From NCBI GenBank assembly GCA_017960065.1, contig JAGCZK010000101.1, positions 1 to 10,861 on the forward strand: a DNA stretch of 10,861 nt, given 5' to 3'. Each line of letters begins with the position of its first letter. Within the stretch, counting starts at the first letter, position 1. Made by a program: the position numbers and the translations under genes. This document shows positions 1 through 7,478 of the stretch, piece by piece. The DNA comes from Paludibacteraceae bacterium (GTDB taxonomy: Bacteria; Bacteroidota; Bacteroidia; Bacteroidales; Paludibacteraceae). The notes under the pieces are model-generated. The model made no database searches. It saw only the letters and a program-made list of their open reading frames with translations, and was not told the DNA's origin.

Positions 1-212
1 ACCACCTGGCCGTTGACCTTAACGACACCGGCCTCGATAAACACGTCGGCTTCGCGACGCGAGCAGACACCGGCATTGGCCAGACAGCGGTTGAGACGGA
101 TGGTGCCGTCGGATTCGGATTGGGGTTTGGCTTTGGCCGCCGGACGTGCCGGACGCGCCTTGGGCCGGGCGCCCGACTTGAGGGGCGGGCGGTTATTGGT
201 TTTCTTCTCCAT
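1..212 (-). CDS. rRNA pseudouridine synthase, RsuA/RluB family (N-terminal part only)
   Basis: The visible 70 codons start with ATG at 212 and run off the left edge, so only the N-terminus is present. Residues 1-36 form a basic, Pro/Ala/Lys-rich tail. From about residue 38 an S4 RNA-binding domain begins, with the typical IRLNRCLANAGVCSRREAD stretch followed by VVKVNG. This order (disordered basic tail, then S4) is usual for Bacteroidetes members of the RsuA/RluB/RluE/RluF family, which convert a specific uridine in rRNA to pseudouridine. The catalytic domain with its essential Asp lies outside the window, so the substrate site cannot be decided. The start codon lies inside the end of the upstream DUF349 gene (20-base overlap in another frame), which suggests translational coupling in one operon. 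Family assignment is secure; the exact member is not. Confidence 0.85.
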   Translation of the reverse strand, partial: MEKKTNNRPPLKSGARPKARPARPAAKAKPQSESDGTIRLNRCLANAGVCSRREADVFIEAGVVKVNGQV

Positions 213-1668
213 CTTGTTTGCGCAATGCGGCTTCTTTTTCTACAATTTTCTGATGCAGGCGCTCCAATTTGGCTTTGGAGTCGTCCAAGGCTTTTTGCAT
301 CTGCTCTACCAGCGGATTGGCCTTCTTCGAAGAACTGCTGAGGAAACCGATGTTGTTTTCGCGGGTTTGGATATCGCTTTTCAGCGTATTGTACTCGGCC
401 TTGAGCTTGTCGAGTTCGGCATACGATTTGTCGCGGGCCACCTTTTCGGGACCGTTGTGCGCCTTGTCGCGCTCGGCGAAGAATGCGTCACAGGCCGCCT
501 TGAAACGGTTGGCCAGGTTCTCGGTTTTTTTGCGCCCCACAAAGCTGACGGTTTTCCACTCGGCCTGCAACTGGATGAACTGGCGGGTGGTCTCCTTCCA
601 GGCTTTGCTGTCCTTGAGCGCCTCGGCCTGCTCCACCAGTTTCGTTTTTTTGGCGATGACCTCGCGCAACTCCTCTTTGCTTTTGCGGTAATATTCGGTT
701 TTGGCCGCAAAGAACTCATCGCAGCTGCGACGGAAGCGTTCGTACAAATCGGCGGCCTGCTTTTTGGCCGAGTAACCGGTCTTTTTCCAGGCAGCCTGCA
801 ATTCCATAATCGATTCGGTCAGCTCTTCCCAATCCTTGCCGCTTTGGGCCTGGCTGAAGTCGATCTGCCCGATTTTGTCGCACAAGTCCGATTTTTGTTG
901 GAGCGACTCCTTCTCCTCCAACTTGCGTTCCTGATAAAAGGCGGCGTGCTTTTTGTTGATGACGGTCGAGGCCGCCTTGAAGCGCTCCCAAAGGGGTTCG
1001 CGTTCGGCACGGGCCACCGGGCCGATTTCGCGCCACTGCTCGTGCAGGCTTTGCAGCTTCTGCATGGCGACATTCATCCGGGGCTCCTGGTCGAGCGCTT
1101 CGGCCTGCTCGCACAAAGCGGTTTTGGCTTCGAGGTTTTTCTTGAAGTCCAAATCGCGCAAATCGTTGCTAATCCGGACGAAATCGTAGAACTGCTCCAT
1201 CAGGCTCTGGTACTGGCGCACCAGTTCGTTGTAATCGTGGGCGGCCACTTCACCGGCATCGCGCCACGCCTGTTGCAGTTCGCGCACCTTGGGAAACGAC
1301 TTGTCCACCTCGTCCTGGTTGTTGACGATTTGCTGCAAGTCGGCAATGACCTTCTTCTTCAGCATCAGCGAACGCTCGCGCTCGGCCTCACGCCGCTGCA
1401 GCTCCTTGGCCCGTTTTTCCTTGTAGGCGGCCAAGAGCTCTTTGAAGGCGGGTTCATACTCATTGCTGTAGGCAAACTCCTCTTCCTTTCCGCCATCGGC
1501 CAAAAAGGCCTTTTTCTGGCGGTCCTGGTCTTCGGACTGCAATTTGTAAAACAAATTTTTCAGCCCCGTCACCTGCTGGTGTACCTGGTCACCGACCGAT
1601 TCGACCAACGACTTCAACTGCTCCACAATGCCTGCGAAATCCAAGCGTTCTTCTGTTGATTGCTCCAT
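193..1668 (-). CDS. DUF349 domain coiled-coil protein
   Basis: A 491-residue, very charged, soluble protein with no signal peptide or membrane segment. It carries about four DUF349-type repeats, recognised by Trp and Phe/Tyr landmarks: W135 (AWRDAGEV), W212 (QWREIGPVAR, then LWERFKAA), W294 (AWKKTGYSAKK, then LYERFRRSCDEFF), and W371 (EWKTVSFVGRKK, then FKAACDAFFAER). The last about 75 residues are predicted coiled coil, rich in Lys/Glu/Leu. DUF349 proteins are common in Bacteroidetes; their biochemical role is not established. The start is placed at the ATG at 1668 (MEQSTEERL) rather than nine codons upstream, because the upstream codons overlap the likely promoter and MEQ-type starts fit the conserved N-terminus. 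It is the first gene of a minus-strand unit and overlaps the pseudouridine synthase start by 20 bases, so a link to RNA or ribosome biology is possible but only inferred. Confidence 0.88.
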   Translation of the reverse strand: MEQSTEERLDFAGIVEQLKSLVESVGDQVHQQVTGLKNLFYKLQSEDQDRQKKAFLADGGKEEEFAYSNEYEPAFKELLAAYKEKRAKELQRREAERERSLMLKKKVIADLQQIVNNQDEVDKSFPKVRELQQAWRDAGEVAAHDYNELVRQYQSLMEQFYDFVRISNDLRDLDFKKNLEAKTALCEQAEALDQEPRMNVAMQKLQSLHEQWREIGPVARAEREPLWERFKAASTVINKKHAAFYQERKLEEKESLQQKSDLCDKIGQIDFSQAQSGKDWEELTESIMELQAAWKKTGYSAKKQAADLYERFRRSCDEFFAAKTEYYRKSKEELREVIAKKTKLVEQAEALKDSKAWKETTRQFIQLQAEWKTVSFVGRKKTENLANRFKAACDAFFAERDKAHNGPEKVARDKSYAELDKLKAEYNTLKSDIQTRENNIGFLSSSSKKANPLVEQMQKALDDSKAKLERLHQKIVEKEAALRKQDGEENQ

Positions 1669-1692
1669 AATATGCTGTTTTGATGCAAAATG

Positions 1693-1724
1693 CAAAAGTA
1701 CAAAATTTTCGACAAAAGCACGAA
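1693..1724 (-). promoter_or_regulatory. Putative Bacteroidetes promoter for the DUF349 gene
   Basis: Read on the minus strand, TACTTTTG (1700-1693) matches the TAnnTTTG -7 consensus of the Bacteroidetes primary sigma factor. Twenty bases upstream lies TTCG (1724-1721), an imperfect match to the TTTG -33 element. Transcription would begin a few bases downstream, giving a leader of roughly 15-20 bases before the ATG at 1668. The -7 match is exact; the -33 is weak, so this is a moderate call. Confidence 0.5.
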
Positions 1725-1779
1725 TTTTTTAGCAAATCTGTCGTCACAACGCTTTTTTCATCAAAATTCAAGCCCGACT

Positions 1780-1824
1780 TTTCGGAATTCGGCGAAATTT
1801 TCCTATTTTTGTGCTTTATTTTTG
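1780..1824 (+). promoter_or_regulatory. Putative promoter region for the thrA unit (two -7 elements)
   Basis: Two identical TATTTTTG sequences (1804-1811 and 1817-1824) each match TAnnTTTG exactly. The first has a near-consensus -33 element (TTTC, 1780-1783) at 20 bases; the second lacks a clear -33 partner. Predicted start points lie about 30-45 bases before the thrA ATG. No Thr/Ile-rich leader peptide or attenuator hairpin is visible in the short leader, so control by threonine is more likely through the ACT domains of the enzyme than by attenuation. No Shine-Dalgarno sequence precedes the ATG, as is usual in this phylum. Confidence 0.6.
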
Positions 1825-1862
1825 CCAAGCGAAAACATTCACTCTTATTTATAACTGTTTTT

Positions 1863-4289
1863 ATGAAAGTCATGAAATTCGGCGGAACATCCGTAGGTTC
1901 CGTAGAAAACATCCAACAAGTGAAACGTATTGTGGAAGCGGTCAGCGAACCGGTTGTGGTAGTAGTTTCGGCTGTCGGCGGCATCACCGACAGACTCCAA
2001 AACACCGCCCAAAAGGCCAGCAACGGTTCGGATTACACCGACGACTACAAGTTCATTTGCGATGTACACCACACCATCATTTCGAAAGTGTTGAACGGCC
2101 CGGCGCTCGACGAGGCCATGAAGGAGACCGACGCCCTGCTCGGCGAGTTGGGCCTGCTCTATGCGGCGATTGCCGAAGCCAAAACCCTCACCGACGCCCG
2201 TCTGGCCGAAGTGCTGTCGTTTGGTGAACGCATTTCGTCGCGTTTTATCGGCAAAGTGCTCAAAGCCGACTACAAAGACTCCCTGTCGCTGGTCAAGACC
2301 AAGCCGTCGCACCGCAAGAACCTGCTCGACAAGGCAGCCACTTACCAAAATATCCAAAAGAGTTTTGCCCAAACGTCACAACGCACGATTATGGGCGGCT
2401 TTATCGCCACCGACAGCCAAACCGGCGCCATCACCAACCTGGGCCGCGGCGGTAGCGACTATACGGCAGCCATTGTAGCGGCTGCGCTCGATGCCGACGC
2501 GCTCGAGATCTGGACCGACGTGGACGGTTTTCTGACCGCCGACCCGCGCCTGGTGCACAACGCCTACACCATCGAGGAGCTTTCGTACATCGAAGCCATG
2601 GAATTGTCGAACTTCGGCGCCAAAGTGCTTTATCCGCCCACGATCTTCCCGGTGTATGAACGCAACATTCCGCTGTATATCAAAAACACCACCAACCCCG
2701 ACTTTGCCGGCACCAAAATCTCGAATCAGAAAAAAGCCGAAGGCAAGGCCATCAAGGGCATTTCGTCGATCAACGACACCTGCCTGATCACGCTGCAAGG
2801 CATGGGCATGGTCGGTGTGCTGGGCATTTCGTCGCGCACCTTCAAGGCATTGGCCGACGAAGGCATCAGCGTATTCCTCATTTCGCAGGCGTCGAGCGAA
2901 AACTCGACCACCTTCGCCATCCGCAACAGCGAGGCCGACGACGCCGTCAAAGCCTTGTCCGAAGAATTCAAGATGGAGTTGGAACGCGGTGAAATCTGGT
3001 CGATCACGCCGCAAAAAGACCTGGCCACCGTTGCCATCGTTGGCGACAACATGCGCTACAACACCGGTTTGGCCGGCAAGCTGTTCGAAACGCTCGGACG
3101 CAGCGGCATCAACATCATCGCCTGTGCACAAGGCGCCTCCGAAACCAACATTTCATTCGTCATTACCAAAGAAAACTTACAAAAAGCCCTGAACGTGATA
3201 CACGATTCATTCTTCCTGGCCGACTACCAGGCCCTCAACATCTTTTTGGTGGGCACCGGCACTGTCGGCGGCAGCCTGCTCGAACAGATTGAGCACCAAC
3301 AAGAAAAAATCCTTAAACAAAACAGCGTCATGCTCAATGTTTGCGGCATTACCGATATCAACGGATCGATTTTCGACGCCCATGGCATCGACCTCAAACG
3401 CTACAAAGAGGAGCTGAAGGCCAAGGCCCGTCCGACCACGCCCGACGAAATCAAGAACCAGATCATTTCGATGAACCTGTTCAACTCGGTGTTTGTCGAT
3501 TGTACGGCCAGCGGTGCCATTGCCGCCATGTACGAGGATTTGCTCAAGAACAACATTTCGGTCGTAGCCGCTAACAAAATCGCCGCTTCGGGCCCGTACG
3601 AGCACTATCAGGAACTCAAGAACATTGCCCGTCGCAAAGGCATCAAATACCTGTTTGAAACCAACGTCGGTGCAGGTCTGCCCATCATCAACACCATGAA
3701 CGACCTGATCAACAGCGGCGACCGGATTCTCAAAATCGAGGCCGTGCTCTCGGGTACGCTGAACTACATTTTCAACACCATCAGCGAGGACATTCCCTTC
3801 TCGAAGAGCATCCAGATGGCCAAAGAGGCCCGCTTTGCCGAGCCCGACCCGCGTATCGACCTGAGCGGCACCGACGTGATCCGCAAACTGGTCATCCTGG
3901 CCCGCGAATCGGGATACAAGGTGGAACAGGCCGATGTCAAGAAAAACCTGTTCGTTCCCGACAAGTATTTCGAAGGTTCGCTCGAAGACTTCTGGAAAAA
4001 CATTCCGGAACTCGATGCCGAGTTTGAAGAAAAACGCAAACAATTGGCAGCCGGGAAAAAGAAATACCGCTTTGTCGCCACGATGAAGGAAGGCGCCTGC
4101 GAAGTCGGCCTGCAAGAGGTGGACATCACCCACCCCTTCTACGATCTCGAAGGCAGCAACAACATTGTGGTGATTCAAACCGAACGCTATTACAACGACC
4201 CGATGATTATCAAGGGATACGGCGCGGGAGCCAGCGTGACGGCTGCCGGCGTGTTCGGCGACATCATCAGCATTGCCAATATCCGCTAA
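1863..4289 (+). CDS. thrA: Bifunctional aspartokinase / homoserine dehydrogenase
   Basis: An 808-residue cytosolic fusion enzyme, close to the family length of about 810-820. The N-terminal kinase phosphorylates aspartate (first step of Lys/Met/Thr/Ile synthesis); the C-terminal dehydrogenase reduces aspartate semialdehyde to homoserine. Visible motifs: KFGGTSVGS at residues 5-13, SFGERISSR around E122, and GRGGSDYT at 194-201 (kinase). Two ACT-type regulatory segments follow between about 300 and 450 (QGMGMVGVLGISSR; VGDNMRYNTGLAGKLFE). The dehydrogenase begins near residue 458 with the nucleotide-binding GTGTVGG (G464, G466, G469), then AANK (K572), LSGTLNYIFN (629-636), and the AEPDPRIDLSGTD signature. 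The start at 1863 gives the conserved MKVMKFGG N-terminus; an in-frame ATG far upstream would run through the promoter. It heads a four-gene unit, but threonine genes thrB and thrC do not follow directly. Identity is near certain. Confidence 0.97.
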   Translation: MKVMKFGGTSVGSVENIQQVKRIVEAVSEPVVVVVSAVGGITDRLQNTAQKASNGSDYTDDYKFICDVHHTIISKVLNGPALDEAMKETDALLGELGLLYAAIAEAKTLTDARLAEVLSFGERISSRFIGKVLKADYKDSLSLVKTKPSHRKNLLDKAATYQNIQKSFAQTSQRTIMGGFIATDSQTGAITNLGRGGSDYTAAIVAAALDADALEIWTDVDGFLTADPRLVHNAYTIEELSYIEAMELSNFGAKVLYPPTIFPVYERNIPLYIKNTTNPDFAGTKISNQKKAEGKAIKGISSINDTCLITLQGMGMVGVLGISSRTFKALADEGISVFLISQASSENSTTFAIRNSEADDAVKALSEEFKMELERGEIWSITPQKDLATVAIVGDNMRYNTGLAGKLFETLGRSGINIIACAQGASETNISFVITKENLQKALNVIHDSFFLADYQALNIFLVGTGTVGGSLLEQIEHQQEKILKQNSVMLNVCGITDINGSIFDAHGIDLKRYKEELKAKARPTTPDEIKNQIISMNLFNSVFVDCTASGAIAAMYEDLLKNNISVVAANKIAASGPYEHYQELKNIARRKGIKYLFETNVGAGLPIINTMNDLINSGDRILKIEAVLSGTLNYIFNTISEDIPFSKSIQMAKEARFAEPDPRIDLSGTDVIRKLVILARESGYKVEQADVKKNLFVPDKYFEGSLEDFWKNIPELDAEFEEKRKQLAAGKKKYRFVATMKEGACEVGLQEVDITHPFYDLEGSNNIVVIQTERYYNDPMIIKGYGAGASVTAAGVFGDIISIANIR

Positions 4290-4816
4290 TGCGATTGTCG
4301 CGTTTTTGCCTGCTGTTGCTGCCCCTGGTGCTTTGGCTGGGCGCCTGCCATCGCAACCGCCCCCAGATTCCTTCCAACAAAGAAGTCGAAGATGTGGAGG
4401 CCGAGCGGATGTTGCGCTACAACCAGCTATGCATCGAGGCCGAGCAAAACGAAATCCGGGCGTACCTCGACTCGGTGGCCCCCGACATGATTGCGGTCAA
4501 AGACGGTTTCTGGTACCGCATCGATTCGGTGGGCACAGGCGACAGCATCCGCAAAAACCAAACTGTCAGCCTGCTCTACTCGCTCGAGTTGCTCGACGGC
4601 AGTGTTTGCGATGACAGCGGTGTGAGCGGCGCCAAGAAAATCAAGGTGGGCGCCCGTCAGGACATCAAGGCGCTGGACCTGGCCCTGCCGCTGATGAAAC
4701 GCGGCAGCGAAGCCACCCTGCTGGTGCCCTCTTACCTGGCCTACGGCGTACCGGGCGACCGGCGCTGCGTACCGTCGAGGTGCCCGATTGTGTTGCGAAT
4801 TAAAGTATTGCCATGA
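4289..4816 (+). CDS. FKBP-type peptidyl-prolyl isomerase-like lipoprotein
   Basis: A 175-residue predicted lipoprotein. A hydrophobic signal (LLLLPLVLWLGAC) ends in a lipobox with the acylated Cys at position 20, so it should be exported and anchored in a membrane. The C-terminal half fits an FKBP domain: VSLLYSLELLDGSVCDDS, then MKRGSEATLLVPSYLAYG and a closing IVLRIKVL strand. This resembles Bacteroidetes FKBP lipoproteins such as the GldI type. The position of the conserved active-site Trp of FKBP12 (in its VIRGW segment) reads IKALD here, so isomerase activity may be weak or absent, and a chaperone or binding role is possible (inference). Its ATG overlaps the thrA stop by one base (TAATG), which implies translational coupling. 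Family assignment is good; the physiological role is unknown. Confidence 0.82.
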   Translation: MRLSRFCLLLLPLVLWLGACHRNRPQIPSNKEVEDVEAERMLRYNQLCIEAEQNEIRAYLDSVAPDMIAVKDGFWYRIDSVGTGDSIRKNQTVSLLYSLELLDGSVCDDSGVSGAKKIKVGARQDIKALDLALPLMKRGSEATLLVPSYLAYGVPGDRRCVPSRCPIVLRIKVLP

Positions 4817-5376
4817 AAAAACAGCTCTATACGATTATCACGGGCCTCCTGGCCTTACTCATCGGCCTGTCGGCCTGCAAAAAAACAGAAAGTTACGCCA
4901 AACAGCGCAAAGCCGAAAAGGCTGCCTGGGAAGCCTACGTCGCCAACAACGGACTTGATTTGCGCGGCACGGACCCGGCCACCCGCCAGGCCGACTCGGT
5001 GTATTGCTTTTCGCAGGCTGCTCCCTGGCCCGAAAACCTGTATTTCATGACGCCCAGCGGCGCCTATCTGCGCCTCGAAGCAGACGACCCGAACGCGACC
5101 AGCCCCCAATTGGGCAACACCATCATCCTCCGCTACAAAAGCTACGACCTCGAAGGGGTGATGTTCGGACAGAACACCTTCGAACGCGAAGGCATGGTGA
5201 TTGTTTACACTCCCGGCAACGGCTCGCCGAGCGTCGGCCTCAACGAGGCACTCGCCTACCTGCACCACGGTTCGCGCGCCCAAGTGCTCATCGATTCCAA
5301 ATTGGGCAACAGCACCCAATACAATGCGGTGGTGACCCTCCGATTCGAACTTACATCCATTACTGTTACCCGTTAA
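4813..5376 (+). CDS. Small lipoprotein with FKBP-like C-terminal half (DUF4827-like)
   Basis: A 187-residue predicted lipoprotein with signal LLALLIGLSAC and lipobox Cys at position 22. A charged helical stretch follows (KKTESYAKQRKAEKAAWEAYV). The C-terminal half has an FKBP-like order: a GNTIILRYKSYDLEG strand, then VGLNEALAYLHHGSRAQVLI, an S-K-L-G turn, and a final VTLRFEL strand. It resembles the DUF4827-type lipoproteins of Bacteroidales, which I recall being encoded beside glmM; this is from memory, not a search. The start overlaps the previous gene's stop by four bases (ATGA), and the stop is five bases before glmM. It probably belongs to the envelope, possibly as a degenerate paralogue of its upstream neighbour. 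Catalytic residues of FKBP isomerases are not recognisable, so no enzymatic function is claimed. Confidence 0.78.
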   Translation: MKKQLYTIITGLLALLIGLSACKKTESYAKQRKAEKAAWEAYVANNGLDLRGTDPATRQADSVYCFSQAAPWPENLYFMTPSGAYLRLEADDPNATSPQLGNTIILRYKSYDLEGVMFGQNTFEREGMVIVYTPGNGSPSVGLNEALAYLHHGSRAQVLIDSKLGNSTQYNAVVTLRFELTSITVTR

Positions 5377-5381
5377 CGACT

Positions 5382-6761
5382 ATGACCCTTATCAAATCCA
5401 TTTCTGGTATCCGCGGAACGATTGGCGGACATGCGGGCGAAGGACTGTCGCCCATTGACATCGTGAAATTTACGGCCGCTTACGCCACCTTGCGCGGAAA
5501 AACGCAAGCCGGCAACCGCAGAATCGTGGTCGGACGCGACGCGCGCCTGTCGGGTCAAATGGTCGAAAAACTGGTGGTCGGCACCCTGATGGGAATGGGC
5601 TTTGACGTGATCAACATCGGTTTGGCCTCGACGCCCACCACCGAGCTGGCCGTAACGATGGAACAGGCCTTGGGTGGCATTATCCTGACGGCCAGCCACA
5701 ACCCCAAACAATGGAACGCGCTCAAACTGCTCAACGAAAAGGGTGAGTTTCTCAATAAGGCCGAGGGCGAAGAAGTGCTGCGACTGGCGACCGACGAAGC
5801 CTTCTCCTTTGCCGAGGTGGACCAGCTGGGCCACGAGACCCAAAAAGACTACACGCAAAAACACATCGACAGCGTATTGGCGCTCGATTTGGTGGATACC
5901 GAAGCCATCCGCAAGGCAGGGTTCAAAGTGGCCCTCGACTGCGTCAATTCGGTGGGCGGACTGATTCTGCCCAAACTGCTCGAACAACTGGGCGTGAAAT
6001 CGGTCACCGGGCTCTATACCGAGCCGACCGGCGACTTCCAACACAATCCCGAACCGCTCGAAAAGAACCTCGGCGACATCATGCGGCTCATGTCCGACGG
6101 CAAGCACGACATTGCGTTTGTGGTCGATCCCGACGTTGACCGCCTGGCACTGATTGCCGAAGACGGACGCATGTACGGCGAAGAATACACCCTCGTGACG
6201 GCAGCCGACTATGTGCTGTCGAAGACCCCGGGCAACACGGTTTCGAACATGAGTTCGACCCGTGCGCTGGCCGACGTCACCCGGCAATACGGCGGCCAAT
6301 ACGAGGCCTCGGCCGTAGGCGAAGTCAACGTGGTGGAAAAAATGAAGGAAACCGGTGCCGTGATCGGTGGCGAAGGCAATGGCGGCGTCATCTACCCTGC
6401 CAGCCACTACGGCCGCGACGCTTTGGTTGGTATCGCCCTGATTTTAAGCCATCTGGCTCACAAAAAATGCAAGTTGTCGCAGCTGCGTGCCAGCTACCCG
6501 GCCTACTTCATGTCGAAGCAAAAGATTGAACTCACGCCCGACATCGACGTCGATGCCCTGCTTCAAAAGTTGCAGGCCCATTACGCCAACGAGCGGATCA
6601 GCACCATCGACGGCGTGAAAATTGATTTTGCCGAAAGCTGGGTCCACCTGCGCAAATCGAACACCGAGCCGATCATCCGCATCTACTCCGAAGCGCACAG
6701 CCAGGCCGAAGCCGACCGCATCGGTCAGGACATGATCGCCCTGATGCAATCGATGCTCTAA
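5382..6761 (+). CDS. glmM: Phosphoglucosamine mutase (alpha-D-phosphohexomutase family)
   Basis: A 459-residue cytosolic enzyme of the expected length. Members interconvert hexose 1- and 6-phosphates; the GlmM branch makes glucosamine-1-phosphate for UDP-GlcNAc, the precursor of peptidoglycan and lipopolysaccharide. All four family motifs are present: the phosphoserine loop TASHNPKQWN (Ser105), the magnesium loop DPDVDR (D249, D251, D253), the sugar-specificity loop GGEGNGG (329-335), and the phosphate-binding RKSNTEPIIR (424-433). The GEGNGG loop differs from the GEQSGH of proteobacterial GlmM and is closer to archaeal-type mutases, so substrate preference (glucosamine versus glucose or mannose) is inferred. 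The ATG at 5382 gives the conserved SISGIRGTIGG N-terminus and lies five bases after the preceding lipoprotein stop. Its end faces mtgA with only 12 bases between the stops; no terminator hairpin is obvious there. Confidence 0.93.
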   Translation: MTLIKSISGIRGTIGGHAGEGLSPIDIVKFTAAYATLRGKTQAGNRRIVVGRDARLSGQMVEKLVVGTLMGMGFDVINIGLASTPTTELAVTMEQALGGIILTASHNPKQWNALKLLNEKGEFLNKAEGEEVLRLATDEAFSFAEVDQLGHETQKDYTQKHIDSVLALDLVDTEAIRKAGFKVALDCVNSVGGLILPKLLEQLGVKSVTGLYTEPTGDFQHNPEPLEKNLGDIMRLMSDGKHDIAFVVDPDVDRLALIAEDGRMYGEEYTLVTAADYVLSKTPGNTVSNMSSTRALADVTRQYGGQYEASAVGEVNVVEKMKETGAVIGGEGNGGVIYPASHYGRDALVGIALILSHLAHKKCKLSQLRASYPAYFMSKQKIELTPDIDVDALLQKLQAHYANERISTIDGVKIDFAESWVHLRKSNTEPIIRIYSEAHSQAEADRIGQDMIALMQSML

Positions 6762-6773
6762 ATTCCGAAGGAG

Positions 6774-7475
6774 TTATTTCCACTTGATGCGTCCGACATG
6801 CGACATGTTGGACAGGATGGCGTTTATGCGCTTTTGCACACCCGGACTGGGGTTGATTACCCGATACTTGCGCGGACTGGGCAGCACGGCGGCCAGCGAG
6901 GCGGCCTCGTAGTTGCTGAGTTTTTGTGATGAATGGCCGAAATAAAGTTTGCTGGCGGCCTCCACGCCATATACGTGATTGCCCTGCTCCACCACATTGA
7001 GATAGACTTCCATAATGCGCTCCTTGCCCCAGATCAGTTCAATCAGTACGGTATAATAACACTCGACACCCTTGCGCACCAATCCGGAAAGCCCCGAACG
7101 CGAATGAAAAGTAAACACGTTTTTGGCGGTTTGCTGCGAAATGGTGCTGCCACCGCGCACCTTTTTGCCCTGATGCTTGTTGTTATACGAAAAGGCCTTC
7201 TGAATGGCTTCGAAATCAAAGCCGTGGTGATGAATGAATTTGCCGTCTTCGGAGGCAATGACGGCCCGAACCATGTTGGGGCTGATTTCGTCGAGCGACT
7301 TCCACTTGCGCCGGAACTCGTAGTCCTTGTCCTGCTTCGAATACTCAATCGAACGCTTGAGCATCAGCGGCGTATAGACTACCGGCACCCACTTGTGCAC
7401 CAGCACTTGCAGCAATGAAAGCACGAAAAACGCCAGCAGAATCCGGCCTGCCCATTTGAAGATTTTGCGCATCAT
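6774..7475 (-). CDS. mtgA: Monofunctional peptidoglycan glycosyltransferase
   Basis: A 233-residue protein with one N-terminal membrane segment (about residues 8-27) and a glycosyltransferase family 51 domain facing the periplasm, where it polymerises lipid II into glycan strands. Motifs in order: EDGKFIHHHG with the catalytic Glu76, RGGSTISQQTAKN (107-119), RKGVE (134-138), and KERIMEVYLN (151-160), with the second conserved Glu in that last motif. There is no transpeptidase domain, and the length fits MtgA. Two adjacent ATG codons are possible starts (7475 or 7472); the first is annotated. The gene begins three bases after the asnA stop, so both are probably transcribed from the asnA promoter. 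It converges on glmM. Confidence 0.95.
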   Translation of the reverse strand: MMRKIFKWAGRILLAFFVLSLLQVLVHKWVPVVYTPLMLKRSIEYSKQDKDYEFRRKWKSLDEISPNMVRAVIASEDGKFIHHHGFDFEAIQKAFSYNNKHQGKKVRGGSTISQQTAKNVFTFHSRSGLSGLVRKGVECYYTVLIELIWGKERIMEVYLNVVEQGNHVYGVEAASKLYFGHSSQKLSNYEAASLAAVLPSPRKYRVINPSPGVQKRINAILSNMSHVGRIKWK

Positions 7476-7478
7476 ACT

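Noticed and set aside
13..1659. Plus-strand open frame of 548 codons opposite the DUF349 gene
   Set aside because: It lies antisense to a clear DUF349 gene; its Leu/Gly/Phe-rich translation is what G+C-rich codon bias gives on the opposite strand, with no recognisable domain.
1680..1862. N-terminal extension of thrA from the ATG at 1680
   Set aside because: The extra residues are Phe/Lys-rich noise encoded by A/T-rich promoter DNA, and the family begins at MKVMKFGG.
3207..4178. Minus-strand open frame of 323 codons opposite the thrA dehydrogenase domain
   Set aside because: Shadow of thrA, low complexity and no domain.
5373..6407. Minus-strand open frame of 344 codons opposite glmM
   Set aside because: Shadow of glmM; its composition mirrors the sense codons and no motif is seen.
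6762..6773. Terminator between the convergent glmM and mtgA genes
   Set aside because: Only 12 bases, with no convincing stem or T run.
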